A stretch of 64,000 nt of DNA from positions 1,550,001 through 1,614,000 of the forward strand of contig NZ_CP095482.1 of NCBI RefSeq assembly GCF_023028225.1, in the 5' to 3' direction. A model generated the notes under the pieces. The model was not told the origin of the DNA and searched no databases. It saw only the letters and a list, made by a program, of their open reading frames with translations. The DNA comes from Halorientalis litorea (lineage in GTDB: Archaea > Halobacteriota > Halobacteria > Halobacteriales > Haloarculaceae). The position numbers were made by a program, and so were the translations under genes. How positions within the stretch are numbered: the first letter of the stretch is position 1; every line of letters starts with the position of its first letter. Shown piece after piece: positions 55,227-64,000 of this stretch.

Positions 55227-55362
55227 TCTTTGGCACGTCGCCGTAACCCCCGGTGATTGTCGCGGCTGTCGCCCGCTCGCTCGCCTCGAATCCGGACAGA
55301 CACGCAGAAACGCGGCGTTTCAGCGGCGAAAACTGAACGCGCGTTACCGTCACGCCGACTCG

Positions 55363-56286
55363 TCAGTCGTCCGCCCGGACGCCCTCGCGTGCCTCCGCGG
55401 GGTCCGCACCGCGCTCGACGGCTTCGACGAACAGTTCGCCGGCCTTGTACGAGGACCGGACCATCGGCCCCGACGCACAGTAGGCGAAGCCCAGTTCCTC
55501 CTCGGCGACCCGTCGCCACGTCTCGAAGGCGTCGGGGTGGACGTACTCGCTGATTTCCAGATGCGAGCGCGAGGGTTGGAGGTACTGCCCGAGGGTCACG
55601 ATGTCGACGCCGACCGTTCGCAGGTCGCCGAGGGTCTGGTACACCTCGTGTGCGTACTCGCCGACGCCGAGCATCAGGCTCGTCTTGGCGTAGGTGTCGG
55701 CCGCCGCGGCCTGCCGCAGGACGGACAGGGACTGCTCGTAGCCGGCCCGCCGGTCACGGACGGGCCACTGGAGGCGTTCGACCGTCTCGACGTTGTGTGC
55801 CAACACGTCCGGTTCCGCATCGATGACCTCGCCGACGAGGTCGGGGTCGCCTTGGAAGTCAGGAATCAGGGCCTCGACGAGGGCATCGGGGTGTCGTTCG
55901 TGGATTGCCCGGATGGTCGCCGCGAAGTGCCCGGCCCCTTGGTCCGGCAAGTCGTCGCGGTCCACGCTGGTCAACACCACGTAGTCGAGGCCGATTTCGG
56001 CCACGGCGTCGGCGACGCTCTCGGGTTCCTCCGGGTCCGGCGGGTCCATCCCGCCCGTCTCCACGTCACAGAAGTTACACCCTCGGGAACAGCGGTCGCC
56101 GAGCAGCATGAACGTCGCCGTGCCCGGCCCGTCCCGGCCCGACCAGCACTCCCCGAGGTTCGGGCAGTTGGCCTCCTCACAGACCGTGTTGAGGTCGTGG
56201 TCCCGGAGCGTCTCCGTGATGTCGGTGAACCGCTCGCCCGACGGGGGCCGGCGCTTGAGCCAGTCGGGTTTGCGGGCGCGACTCAT
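55363..56286 (-). CDS. lipA: Lipoyl synthase
   Basis: Radical-SAM enzyme (307 aa) that inserts two sulfurs into octanoyl groups on E2 to make lipoate. The auxiliary cluster motif is CEEANCPNLGEC, the SAM-cluster motif is CSRGCNFC, and the conserved C-terminal RSSY is near residue 280. A CGTTTTTGAC box at about 56309-56318 lies 27 nt above ATG 56286. It lies upstream of pdhA on the same strand, so cofactor assembly is grouped with its user. Confidence 0.95.
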   Translation of the reverse strand: MSRARKPDWLKRRPPSGERFTDITETLRDHDLNTVCEEANCPNLGECWSGRDGPGTATFMLLGDRCSRGCNFCDVETGGMDPPDPEEPESVADAVAEIGLDYVVLTSVDRDDLPDQGAGHFAATIRAIHERHPDALVEALIPDFQGDPDLVGEVIDAEPDVLAHNVETVERLQWPVRDRRAGYEQSLSVLRQAAAADTYAKTSLMLGVGEYAHEVYQTLGDLRTVGVDIVTLGQYLQPSRSHLEISEYVHPDAFETWRRVAEEELGFAYCASGPMVRSSYKAGELFVEAVERGADPAEAREGVRADD

Positions 56287-56337
56287 TGGCCCGACGTTGG
56301 GGCGGCCCGGTCAAAAACGTGCGGTTCGTCGCCGCCG

Positions 56338-56709
56338 TCACTCCCCTCCGTCGTGTGCCCGTACGTCGAGGTCGTACCGCTCGGCCGCCCGGTCGGGGGC
56401 GATGCTGGTCGCCACCACTTCCGGGACCACCGCCTCCCGGTCGTGTCCGCCGAGGAAGAACGCTCCGAGGACGACGGCCGCCCCGGCGACGCCGACCAAC
56501 GGGCGGTCGAAACCCACACCCCCGCCGACGGCGAGTACCGTGACGACTGCCGTGGTGACCCGCCGAATCCGCTCTCGCTTCCGGTACTCGCTCTCGTGTG
56601 CTGCCACGACCTCCGCCCCGCGACCGGCCTCGATGCTCCGGTGACTCGGCCCGTCGGGTGACTCGTACCGGAGAACATCCACGCGCTCTGGCCCCTCCGT
56701 TTCCGACAT
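56338..56709 (-). CDS. Two-helix membrane protein, unknown
   Basis: 123 aa. A charged N-terminal part (residues 1-48, with SEYRKRERIRR) is followed by two adjacent hydrophobic segments (about 50-66 and 70-86), then a soluble tail with VATSIAPDRAAERYDL. There are no motifs. The ATG at 56709 is the only good start. Same strand as lipA, 51 nt upstream of it. Confidence 0.65.
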   Translation of the reverse strand: MSETEGPERVDVLRYESPDGPSHRSIEAGRGAEVVAAHESEYRKRERIRRVTTAVVTVLAVGGGVGFDRPLVGVAGAAVVLGAFFLGGHDREAVVPEVVATSIAPDRAAERYDLDVRAHDGGE

Positions 56710-56795
56710 ACGTGACCGGCGGACCTGTACCGTCGAAGGTGTTGTGGTCCCGAGACAACGGAAGGTACTTACCGCCGATTCCGCATCCCACGACT

Positions 56796-59093
56796 GTGTT
56801 CACACTCGTCGTGGTGTGGTACGCCGCCGCCCTCCTCGTCGGTCTGACCGCGCTCCCCCTCACCGCGTGGCTCTGCCCGGACTGGCCGGACCGCGGCGCG
56901 TCCCTCGCCCTCCCGACAGGGTTCGCCGTCCTGACGCTGACCGCCTTCTGGGTCGGCCAGGTGCGTTTCGGCCCGCACGCTGCCGTCCTCGGGGCCCTCG
57001 TCCTCGCCGTCGCCGGCCTCGCCGCACAGCGGTACGGTCCCGGTGCCGACATGCGGGCCGCCCGTGTGCCCGCCATCGTGTTCACCGCGGCGTTCCTCGT
57101 GATGTTGACCGTCCGGGCACTCGACCCGGCCATCAGCCCCTACGCCGGCGAACAGTTCCTCGACTTCGGGCTGATTCACGCCGTCCGCCGAACCGCGACG
57201 CTCCCGCCCGAGGACATCTGGTTCGCGGGCGAGCGACTGCGCTACTACTACGGCGGGCCGTTGCTCTCGGGCGTCTTGACGTGGCTGACCGACACGCCAC
57301 CCCGGTACGCGTACAACCTCGTCCTCCCCGTGATGTTCGGGGGGATGGCGGCCGCGGCCTACGGTCTCGCCGCCGCAATCGCGGCCGCCGGTGACCGCTC
57401 TCCGCGACTCGCCGGAACGCTCGCCGTCCTGCTGGTGTCGTTCTCGGGAACGCTCGCCACGCCCCTGCGCGCGCTGTCGAGTTACGTCCCCCGTGACGTG
57501 GCCGCCGAGTATCTCGTCGTCCTCTATCAGGGGTTCCGGCTGCCCTACCCCGAGGCCGTCGAGGCGGGGCGGTATCTCGCCGGTGGCGAGTTCTCCTACT
57601 GGGCCGGCCGGTACGTCATCCCGCACACGCCCAACGTGTTCCCCTTCTGGACCTACGTCAACGGCGACCTCCGTCCGCACATGTACGCCTACCAGTTCCT
57701 CCTCCTCGGGGCGGCCGTCTGTTTCGTCTACTACCGCACCGACGAGGCCCGCCTCACGCGCCGCCGCCTGCTCCTCGTCGGCGCGTTCCCAGTCGTCGGC
57801 GGCCTCCTCGGACTGGTCAACACGTGGGACCTCCCCGCGCTCGCGGGCGTCGCGTGGCTCTCGCTGACGTTCGCGCCCGCCGACCCCGCGACGCTCCTCC
57901 CCGGCCCGCTCCGTGCGCGCCTGCCCAACGCCCACGGACTCGCGGGCGAGGTCCGGCGGACGCTCGTGGCGGCGGGCGTCGCCGCCGCCGCCGCGCTCCT
58001 GTCGGTCCTCTGGGTCGCCCCGTTCCTCCTGTTCCACACTGCCGAGAACGAGGGGCTGGCGGTCCCGGGACCGGGGAGCGGTCTCGGCGGCCTCCTCCTC
58101 GTGTGGGGGGCGTTCCTCGTCGTGTTCGCCCTCGCCGCACTTCCGCTCCTCTCTGAGTGGGACCGACGCCGACAGGTCGCGCTCGCCGTCGCAGTCGGCG
58201 GCGCGCTCCTCGTCTCCGTCGCAGTCGGTCGCCCCGCACTCGCGCTGTTCGGGCCGCTGGTCGTCGGCGGGTGGTGGGTCGCGCGGCGCGGCCGGACGCG
58301 GAGTTTCGCCGTCGTGCTGGTCGTCGGCGGGGCCGGACTGCTCCTGTTCACTGAACTCGCGTACGCGCGCGTCTGGCCGTACGACCCCAACGCCCCTCGC
58401 TGGAATACGATATACAAGATTGCCCTGCAGGTGTGGGTGCTGTGGGGGGTGGCGGCCGCCGTCGCCGCCGCGTCCGTGGCCGAGCGCGTGCGCGGTTCGG
58501 TGTCCGTGTCTCCGCCCGCATTCGACGGACGGCGGACGCTCGCGGCCACCGCGCTCGCGCTGGTGCTCGTGTTCGCGCTCGTGTTCCCGGCCTTTGCCTT
58601 CGCGGGCCACCTCAATCAGTCCGTGCTGGCGGACCGTCCCGTCGAGCCGTCGCTGAACGCCACCGCCGACATCGGCCACGGACAGCCGGGCCGCTTGGCG
58701 GCCGCCCGGTGGCTCCGGACCGAGACGACGGGACAGCCGACGATGGTCTCACACCCGACGAACGCCTCCGTCTACTCGTGGCGGGCGGGGGCCAACGCCG
58801 TCTCGGTGCTGTCGGGCGTCCCGACGCTGGCCGGGTGGGAACACGCCGCGGGCTACCACGGCCGCGAAGCCTACTACGAGCGCGTCGCCCACGCCCAGTC
58901 GGTGTACTTCGGCAACTGGTCGGTCGCGAGCGCGACGCTCCGGGAGTTGGAGGTCGACTACGTCCTCCACGGCCCGACGGAGTTCGAGGCGTACGGCTAC
59001 TGGGACCACGCCGACCGGCCCGGGATTTCGGTCGCCTACGAGAACGACGCGGTGACCATCTACGCCGTGAACCGGTCCGCGCTCGCGGAATGA
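56796..59093 (+). CDS. DUF2298 polytopic membrane protein
   Basis: 765 aa from GTG 56796, with about 16 hydrophobic segments. The triple-tyrosine motif LRYYYGGPL (about residue 150) and AGEQFLDFGLIHAVRR are the marks of the DUF2298 (Chlor_Arch_YYY) family, which has a GT-C-like layout. Its C-terminal soluble part (about 620-765) is extracytoplasmic. GTG 56796 is chosen because hydrophobic TM1 begins there and a GTACTTAC box lies about 28 nt upstream; a longer frame starts inside the antisense gene. Confidence 0.85.
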   Translation: MFTLVVVWYAAALLVGLTALPLTAWLCPDWPDRGASLALPTGFAVLTLTAFWVGQVRFGPHAAVLGALVLAVAGLAAQRYGPGADMRAARVPAIVFTAAFLVMLTVRALDPAISPYAGEQFLDFGLIHAVRRTATLPPEDIWFAGERLRYYYGGPLLSGVLTWLTDTPPRYAYNLVLPVMFGGMAAAAYGLAAAIAAAGDRSPRLAGTLAVLLVSFSGTLATPLRALSSYVPRDVAAEYLVVLYQGFRLPYPEAVEAGRYLAGGEFSYWAGRYVIPHTPNVFPFWTYVNGDLRPHMYAYQFLLLGAAVCFVYYRTDEARLTRRRLLLVGAFPVVGGLLGLVNTWDLPALAGVAWLSLTFAPADPATLLPGPLRARLPNAHGLAGEVRRTLVAAGVAAAAALLSVLWVAPFLLFHTAENEGLAVPGPGSGLGGLLLVWGAFLVVFALAALPLLSEWDRRRQVALAVAVGGALLVSVAVGRPALALFGPLVVGGWWVARRGRTRSFAVVLVVGGAGLLLFTELAYARVWPYDPNAPRWNTIYKIALQVWVLWGVAAAVAAASVAERVRGSVSVSPPAFDGRRTLAATALALVLVFALVFPAFAFAGHLNQSVLADRPVEPSLNATADIGHGQPGRLAAARWLRTETTGQPTMVSHPTNASVYSWRAGANAVSVLSGVPTLAGWEHAAGYHGREAYYERVAHAQSVYFGNWSVASATLRELEVDYVLHGPTEFEAYGYWDHADRPGISVAYENDAVTIYAVNRSALAE

Positions 59094-59129
59094 GAAACCC
59101 CTTTGTGGTGCTCGCCCTTCCTCCGGTCG

Positions 59130-61508
59130 ATGGAGGTTGCCGAGGTTCTCGACGACTTCGCCGACGCCTTCCCGTTCGAGTCGTTCAACGGGATGCAACG
59201 CGAGGTACTGCCGACGCTCCTCGACACCGAGGAGAACGTCGTCGTCAGTGCCCCCACTGCGAGCGGCAAGACTGCCTTGGCGGAAGTCGCCATCTGTGAG
59301 GCACTCGCCGCGGGCGGGACGGCACTCTTTCTCGCACCCCTGCGCGCGCTGACGAACGAGAAGGAGAGCGAGTGGGAGCGGTTCGAGGAACTGGGCTACT
59401 CGGTGTACGTCGTGACCGGCGAGCGCGACCTGAACCCGCGCCGGGCGGAACGGGCCGACATCCTCGTGATGACGCCCGAGAAGGCCGACTCGGCCACCCG
59501 GAAACACGACTCGCCCCGCTACGAGTTCGTCACCGACGTAGACTGTTGCATCATCGACGAGGTTCACCTGCTGGACTCGGACAAGCGCGGGTCGGTGCTG
59601 GAGGTGACGATTTCGCGGCTCCGACGCCTCTGTGACCCCCGGGTCGTCGCGCTCTCGGCGACCATGCCCAACGTCGAGGACGTGGCCGAGTGGCTCGACG
59701 CCCCGCCCGAGAGTACCTTCGCCTTCGGCGACGACTACCGCCCTGTCCCGCTGGAGGCGAGCGTCGAGACGTACAGCCACGGCGAGAACGCCTTCGCCGA
59801 CAAGTACCGGCGACTCTACCGGTCGCTGGACCTCGTGGAGCCACACCTCCGCGAGGACGGACAGGCACTGGTGTTCGTCTCCTCGCGACAGGACACCGTG
59901 CGGGCGGCCGAGAAGACCCGCGACGAACTCACCGAACGCGACGTGCCGATGGGTGCCCGCGGCGACTACGACTTCCACCAGGAGGCCGAGCGACTGGAGA
60001 ACGACACGCTCCGCCAGTCCGTGCTGGACGGCGTGGGGTTCCACCACGCCGGCCTCTCGAAGTCGGACAAAGACCTCGTGGAGGCGTGGTTCCGCGAGGG
60101 TCGTCTCGGCATCCTGTTCTCCACCTCGACGCTGGCGTGGGGGGTCAACCTCCCCGCCCGCTGTGTCGTCATCCGCGACACCAAGCTTCACGACCCGCTC
60201 GAAGGCGAGGTGGACATGAGTCCCCTCGACGTGTTGCAGATGCTCGGACGGGCGGGACGACCGGGCTACGACGAGCGAGGATACGCGTGGGTCGTCTGTG
60301 ACCGGTCCGATGCCGGCCGCTACCGCCGCTTGCTCCGCGACGGGACCGAAATCGAGTCCCGACTGGCTGAGGACTTGGACGCTCACCTCAACGCCGAAAT
60401 CGTGCTGGGGACGGTCCGTGACTTGGACGACGTATTGGACTGGATAGAAACCACCTTCTACGCGGTCCGTGCCCGTGCCGCGCCCGACGCCTACGACTCG
60501 GAGGGGCAACTGCGCGAACGCGTCAGCGACACCGTCGAGAGCCTCGTCGACCGGGGGTTCGTCGAGATGGACGATGACCTGCGTCTCTCCCCGACGCGAC
60601 TGGGCCGGTTGGCCTCGAAGTTCTACCTCGGACTGGACACGGCCCGCCACTTCGCGGACCTCGCGGAGCGGGCAGAGGGGGGCGTGGCTCCCGGCGCGAG
60701 CGGGACCGACGCGGGCCTGACCGTCGACGACGTGCTGACGGCGGTGGCGACGGCCAGCGAGTTCGACAGCGCGAGCGCGCGCCGGGACGAACGCGACGCC
60801 GTCCGCGCCGTCCTCGGTGATGCGGGGAGTGACCTCGACCCCGGGCCGCGGAAAGTCCTCGCCATCCTCCGGGCGAGCATGGACCGCGCGACGCCCGCGG
60901 AACTCCGTAGCGACGCCTGGATAATCCGGCAGAACGCCCTGCGCCTGCTCGCGGCCCTGCGTGCCTTCCTCGACCAGTTCGCCGGGGCCCCGAGTGCGAA
61001 CCTCGCGTGCCGGGCCGCGGCCCGCGTCGAACACGGTGTCAGTGCCGACGCCGTCGGTCTGACGGCCCTCGACGGCGTCGGGTCCGGACGGGCGAGCAGA
61101 CTGGCGAGCGAGAGAATTCGCTCCCCGGCGGACGTGCGCGCGACCGGGCACGACGGACTGACCGAGGCGGGCCTCTCCGACGGCGTCGCCCGGCAGGTAC
61201 TCGACAGCGCGCGGTCGCTCCCGGCCGTCGCGTTCGACTGGGGCGAGTTCCCAGCGGCGATTCCCCGCGGCGACAACCAGATGTGCGAGGTGACGGTCCG
61301 CAACGACGGCGACGGTGCCCGTGCCGGTGTCCGCGTGACGGTCAACGGCCGCGAGATGACGGCCACCGAGTCCTATCTCGGCACGGAGACGCTTCCCGTC
61401 GGCGTCTTCGGTGGCGATACGGACGAACTGCGCTTCACCGTCACCGTCACCTTCCCGGAACTGCCCCTCGAACCGGTTTCGGCGTCCCGGACCGTCCGCG
61501 TGGAGTGA
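59130..61508 (+). CDS. Ski2-type DEAD/DEVH helicase
   Basis: 792 aa, Hel308/Ski2-like SF2 helicase. Walker A is APTASGKTALAE (near residue 40), the box is DEVH in CIIDEVHLLDS, motif III is SATMPN and motif VI is QMLGRAGRPGYDERG. A winged helix and helical ratchet follow. The C-terminal end (about 560-690) has helix-hairpin-helix repeats (LTALDGVGSGRASRL) and then a beta-sandwich (about 690-792) ending SASRTVRVE, reminiscent of Sec63/Brr2 tails. ATG 59130 is the start with a normal N-terminus. Likely roles are fork repair or RNA processing. Confidence 0.92.
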   Translation: MEVAEVLDDFADAFPFESFNGMQREVLPTLLDTEENVVVSAPTASGKTALAEVAICEALAAGGTALFLAPLRALTNEKESEWERFEELGYSVYVVTGERDLNPRRAERADILVMTPEKADSATRKHDSPRYEFVTDVDCCIIDEVHLLDSDKRGSVLEVTISRLRRLCDPRVVALSATMPNVEDVAEWLDAPPESTFAFGDDYRPVPLEASVETYSHGENAFADKYRRLYRSLDLVEPHLREDGQALVFVSSRQDTVRAAEKTRDELTERDVPMGARGDYDFHQEAERLENDTLRQSVLDGVGFHHAGLSKSDKDLVEAWFREGRLGILFSTSTLAWGVNLPARCVVIRDTKLHDPLEGEVDMSPLDVLQMLGRAGRPGYDERGYAWVVCDRSDAGRYRRLLRDGTEIESRLAEDLDAHLNAEIVLGTVRDLDDVLDWIETTFYAVRARAAPDAYDSEGQLRERVSDTVESLVDRGFVEMDDDLRLSPTRLGRLASKFYLGLDTARHFADLAERAEGGVAPGASGTDAGLTVDDVLTAVATASEFDSASARRDERDAVRAVLGDAGSDLDPGPRKVLAILRASMDRATPAELRSDAWIIRQNALRLLAALRAFLDQFAGAPSANLACRAAARVEHGVSADAVGLTALDGVGSGRASRLASERIRSPADVRATGHDGLTEAGLSDGVARQVLDSARSLPAVAFDWGEFPAAIPRGDNQMCEVTVRNDGDGARAGVRVTVNGREMTATESYLGTETLPVGVFGGDTDELRFTVTVTFPELPLEPVSASRTVRVE

Positions 61509-61682
61509 CGGCGGTGTTTCGACGACGGCGGGCGAGAGGCGATTGTAAAACTTCTAAGCGAACCTGAGGCAGTTATAAAATGTCGCGGGTGTCGGTGAAA
61601 GGTCCGCCGTGGCCAGTAAAACGTCGGCGAGTTACACGCGAGCTCGGCGAAACGGACTGAAATCGACGCAAGCTTCGACCCC

Positions 61683-61688
61683 TTATAT
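61683..61688 (+). promoter_or_regulatory. TATA box for the small gene at 61712
   Basis: TTATAT inside CCTTATATGG, centred 26 nt above ATG 61712. Confidence 0.6.
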
Positions 61689-61711
61689 GGGGTATCCAGT
61701 ACAAGCGTGGA

Positions 61712-61960
61712 ATGCAGAGGCCCACCATGTCCACGCAAACTCCCTCCGACGTTCGCAACTGGCGTCCCGGCTTCGAGAGCCCACGGAACATCGCACTCGC
61801 ACCTGCACGCTTCCTCGGGTTCTGGAGTGCCGTCGTGCTTCCGCTCGTGCTCGTCCCGATGCTGCTGACTGGGTACGCGAGTAGCTACCCGACTGTGTTC
61901 GCGGCACTTCTCGTTGCGAACGTCGTCGCGGCGGTTGCTGGCCGGAACTACGACGACTGA
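61712..61960 (+). CDS. Small two-helix membrane protein
   Basis: 82 aa. A soluble N-terminal part (RNWRPGFESPRNIALAP) is followed by two hydrophobic segments (about 35-52 and 60-76), ending in GRNYDD. ATG 61712 fits the TATA box; ATG 61727 is the alternative. Unrecognised. The upstream gap 61509-61711 holds no gene. Confidence 0.65.
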   Translation: MQRPTMSTQTPSDVRNWRPGFESPRNIALAPARFLGFWSAVVLPLVLVPMLLTGYASSYPTVFAALLVANVVAAVAGRNYDD

Positions 61961-62077
61961 CGGACCCGGTGGGCTCTGCGAGCCATCACCACTCCCCACC
62001 CCAAGCGACCCCACCCTGCCTCCCCGTTTCCACTCCCGTCCAGAGGTTTATGTACCGAACCGCGACCAGCCCCCTCC

Positions 62078-62797
62078 ATGCACGACGGAACTCGCGTGCT
62101 GGCCGGGCAGTGTATCACCTCGTTCGAGGGTGACCGCGAGCGAACCGAGCGCGGTAACGTCCTCGTCGTCTGCAAACCCGACAACACCGTCTTGGTCCAC
62201 GACGCCACGGGCTATCAGCCGATTGCGTGGCTCACGCGCGCGGAGTCGGTGACGCTCGCGGACGGGACGCTGACCGCCACCGACGGCGACCAACACCTTC
62301 GCGTCGAGGCCGACGGCGAGTACGAGACGACGCGGTACCCGACGACGGCGGCCGGTCCGCCGGTCGGGACCTGCCCCGCTTGCGACGGCCACCTCGTCCG
62401 CACCGACGGCACGGTTCGGTGCCTCGGCTGTGACGCCAGCCACGGAGTGCCACGCGACGCGACGATACGCGACGCCGAGTGTGACTGTGGCTATCCGCGC
62501 CTGTCGGTCACACGCGGACGGGAGTTCGAGGTCTGTATCGACCGCGACTGTGAGTCGCTGGACGAGGCGGTCCGGGCGGCGTTCGACCGCGAGTGGAACT
62601 GTCCCGACTGTGAGGGCGACCTCCGTATCCTCCGGCGTGGTGGCTTGCTCGCCGGCTGTGAACACTATCCCGACTGCGACACTGGATGGGGCCTCCCGGC
62701 GGGGACGGTGGTTGGGACGTGTGACTGCGGACTGCCCGTCTTCGAGACGAGTGCCGGGCGGCGGTGTCTCGACACTGCCTGTGACGGCCCGAAGTGA
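62078..62797 (+). CDS. NucS-N-like domain fused to zinc ribbons
   Basis: 239 aa. The first 70 residues (NVLVVCKPDNTVLVHDATGYQPIAWL) resemble the N-terminal beta domain of NucS/EndoMS mismatch nucleases. The rest has no RecB-like nuclease core. Instead there are paired-cysteine ribbons: CPACDGH, CLGCDA, CDCG, CPDCEGD with a CEHYPDC, then CDCG and CDTAC. These resemble the C4 zinc fingers of topoisomerase IA tails. A GTTTATGT box lies 27 nt above ATG 62078. A nucleic-acid-binding role is likely; the target is unknown. Confidence 0.8.
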   Translation: MHDGTRVLAGQCITSFEGDRERTERGNVLVVCKPDNTVLVHDATGYQPIAWLTRAESVTLADGTLTATDGDQHLRVEADGEYETTRYPTTAAGPPVGTCPACDGHLVRTDGTVRCLGCDASHGVPRDATIRDAECDCGYPRLSVTRGREFEVCIDRDCESLDEAVRAAFDREWNCPDCEGDLRILRRGGLLAGCEHYPDCDTGWGLPAGTVVGTCDCGLPVFETSAGRRCLDTACDGPK

Positions 62798-62849
62798 GCG
62801 GCCGGGCTGGGACCGTAGGGGATTTGTCCGCGCGCGGTCAGGGACGGGC

Positions 62850-63866
62850 ATGAACGCGACGCTCTCGGGCGACGTGGTGCGGGCGGGTCGACAGGCCCGC
62901 GAGCAGTTCTACGACGCGCGCGGGTACGGCCGCCCGGACGACGGGTCGCTCGTCCTCGCGCCCGTCGAGGCGGCCCACCTCCTGTTCCGCGGTGACCTCG
63001 GGTCGGTGGACGGGATGGGCTTCCGCGAGTTCCTCGCCTCGGCGGCCTGCCCCGCCCTCGATTTCCTCGTGTACAAGGACCTCAGGGACCGCGGGTTCTA
63101 CCTCTCGCCCGCCCGTGAGGGGTGGGTCGCGGACCCAGCGGGTGCGGACTTCGTAGTCTACCCCCGCGGCAAGGGGCCGTGGGACGACGAGATAGCCCAC
63201 CGCGTCCGCGTCGAGAGCGAACGCGCGACGGTGCCGGCCGCCGAACTCGGCGACGTGGTGCTGGCCGTCGTCGACGAGGAGAGCGAGATAACGTACCTCG
63301 ACACCGACCGGCCCGAGGTGACGGGCGCGACGGCGTACGACCCGCCCGAGGGGGTGCCGGGGTCGCTGTTGGACGACCGCGTGTTGGTCTGGGACCCTCC
63401 GGCGGCCCTCTACGAACACGGGTTCTACGGGCAACCGCTGGACAGGGACGGGGAGACCGTCGAGACGCTCCAAGTGTCGCTGGTCGAGGCCGCGTACCTC
63501 GTCCGCCGGGGCGCGCTGACCGTCGAGGGCGGGGCGGACGCCGTGCTGAACCGCGGGCGGGCGGTCGAGGGCGAGCGGTTCGACCGGCGGCTTCGAGTGT
63601 ACGAGACGCTCCGCAATCGCGGGGTCGTGCCCAAGACGGGGTACAAGTTCGGCGCGGACTTCCGGACCTACGCCGACGTCGAGTCCGTGTCGGAGTTGAG
63701 CCACTCGGAACTGCTGGTGCGAGTCCTGTCGGGGGACCACGTGTTCGCGCCGCGTGACCTCGCGCTGGACGTGCGTCTCGCGGGTGGGGTCCGAAAGCGG
63801 ATGGTGTTCGCGCTGACCGACGCCGACGACATCTCGTGGCTCTCGGCGGAGCGGCTGACGCCGTGA
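62850..63866 (+). CDS. endA: tRNA-splicing endonuclease
   Basis: 338 aa, the duplicated single-chain (alpha2) type that cleaves bulge-helix-bulge introns. The catalytic triad of the second repeat is Y274 (FGADFRTY), H285 (LSHSELL) and K316 (GGVRKRMVF). The first repeat (residues 1-160) has lost these residues, as expected for the structural half. A GATTTG box near 62821-62826 is leaderless-spaced from ATG 62850; the longer open frame upstream overlaps the zinc-ribbon gene and is rejected. Confidence 0.95.
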   Translation: MNATLSGDVVRAGRQAREQFYDARGYGRPDDGSLVLAPVEAAHLLFRGDLGSVDGMGFREFLASAACPALDFLVYKDLRDRGFYLSPAREGWVADPAGADFVVYPRGKGPWDDEIAHRVRVESERATVPAAELGDVVLAVVDEESEITYLDTDRPEVTGATAYDPPEGVPGSLLDDRVLVWDPPAALYEHGFYGQPLDRDGETVETLQVSLVEAAYLVRRGALTVEGGADAVLNRGRAVEGERFDRRLRVYETLRNRGVVPKTGYKFGADFRTYADVESVSELSHSELLVRVLSGDHVFAPRDLALDVRLAGGVRKRMVFALTDADDISWLSAERLTP

Positions 63867-63916
63867 GACCGGAGTGGAAACGGTTAAACCTCTGCTGGCG
63901 GTTACTCACTCCCAAG

Positions 63917-63997
63917 ATGGCCGCTTCCGACGGGTGGCGCTGGTGCTGGCCCTTTCCCCCGGAAGCGGACAGTCTCGCGGTCACGATTGTGCGGTAA
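63917..63997 (+). CDS. Possible Trp-rich 26-codon ORF at the window edge
   Basis: ATG 63917 lies 31 nt below a GGTTAAAC box and runs 26 codons to TAA. It contains DGWRWCWPFPP, three tryptophans within five residues. The next gene is outside the window. Its short length makes chance possible; it is listed because of its layout and composition. Confidence 0.25.
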   Translation: MAASDGWRWCWPFPPEADSLAVTIVR

Positions 63998-64000
63998 TCG

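Noticed and set aside
58749-61151. 800-codon open frame antisense to the DUF2298 and Ski2 helicase genes
   Set aside because: High-GC DNA with few stops gives long shadow frames. Its protein is His/Arg/Val-rich and non-acidic, and the sense genes have clear motifs.

Overview
The window is 64 kb of chromosome from an extremely halophilic archaeon (class Halobacteria). The DNA is very GC-rich with strong G/C third positions, and nearly every protein is rich in Asp and Glu. Many genes are exclusively archaeal or haloarchaeal types: thermosome, family-4 uracil-DNA glycosylase, duplicated-type EndA, DUF4349/DUF4013/DUF6159/DUF7289-like membrane proteins and leaderless promoters. Most first genes start 25-30 nt below an A/T box, often a plain TTTTT, with no Shine-Dalgarno sequence. 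I see no insertion sequence, integrase, CRISPR array or rRNA, so this reads as core chromosome. I cannot name the genus from sequence alone.

Layout. 1-7.1 kb: an Fe-S XPD-type helicase (cut by the window edge), a zinc micro-protein, a ParA-like protein, HIT protein, thiolase, LEA2-like protein, ZIP transporter and uracil-DNA glycosylase. 7.3-15.2 kb: ileS, prs, a beta-propeller protein, a DUF4349 lipoprotein and hemL. 15.5-25.1 kb: a nitrogen block. It holds nitrate reductase, nitrate transporter and mobA in an overlapping or closely spaced run, then ferredoxin-nitrite reductase with a small ORF at its end, and, after a cytidylate-kinase-like gene, amt-glnK-lrp on the other strand. 25.5-34.1 kb: hemB, DedA, a large membrane Fe-S oxidoreductase, a Cas4-like nuclease, ilvA-ridA and tRNA-Ser. 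34.4-47.5 kb: a thermosome subunit, an alanine-dehydrogenase-family gene, leuS, peroxiredoxin, Hsp20, pheA and lpdA. 47.5-56.7 kb: the 2-oxoacid dehydrogenase complex (pdhA, pdhB, pdhC) plus lipoyl synthase, interrupted by a pilin-like secreted protein gene and a glycosyltransferase-like gene. 56.8-64 kb: a DUF2298 membrane giant, a Ski2-type helicase, a NucS-N/zinc-ribbon protein and tRNA-splicing endonuclease.

How the genes work together. Nitrate is imported, reduced to nitrite and then to ammonium. MobA makes the molybdenum cofactor of the reductase, while Amt/GlnK import and sense ammonium. E1, E2, E3 and LipA together build and run a lipoate-dependent 2-oxoacid dehydrogenase. HemB and HemL are tetrapyrrole steps, and siroheme is the cofactor of the nitrite reductase. 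IlvA and RidA form a deaminase plus damage-control pair.

The most interesting signal is a repeated 5' architecture. In front of amt, pdhA and pdhB an A/T box lies 26-27 nt above the start codon of a tiny ORF (30, 7 and 17 codons). The stop codon of that ORF overlaps the start of the main gene as ATGA, with a GGAGG Shine-Dalgarno inside the tiny ORF. Weaker relatives may sit before nasA and at the right window edge, where the candidate is Trp-rich. A second signal is a three-copy repeat of about 105 bp carrying T-runs on both strands. It abuts a stop codon, a tRNA remnant and a duplicated 3' end of ileS.
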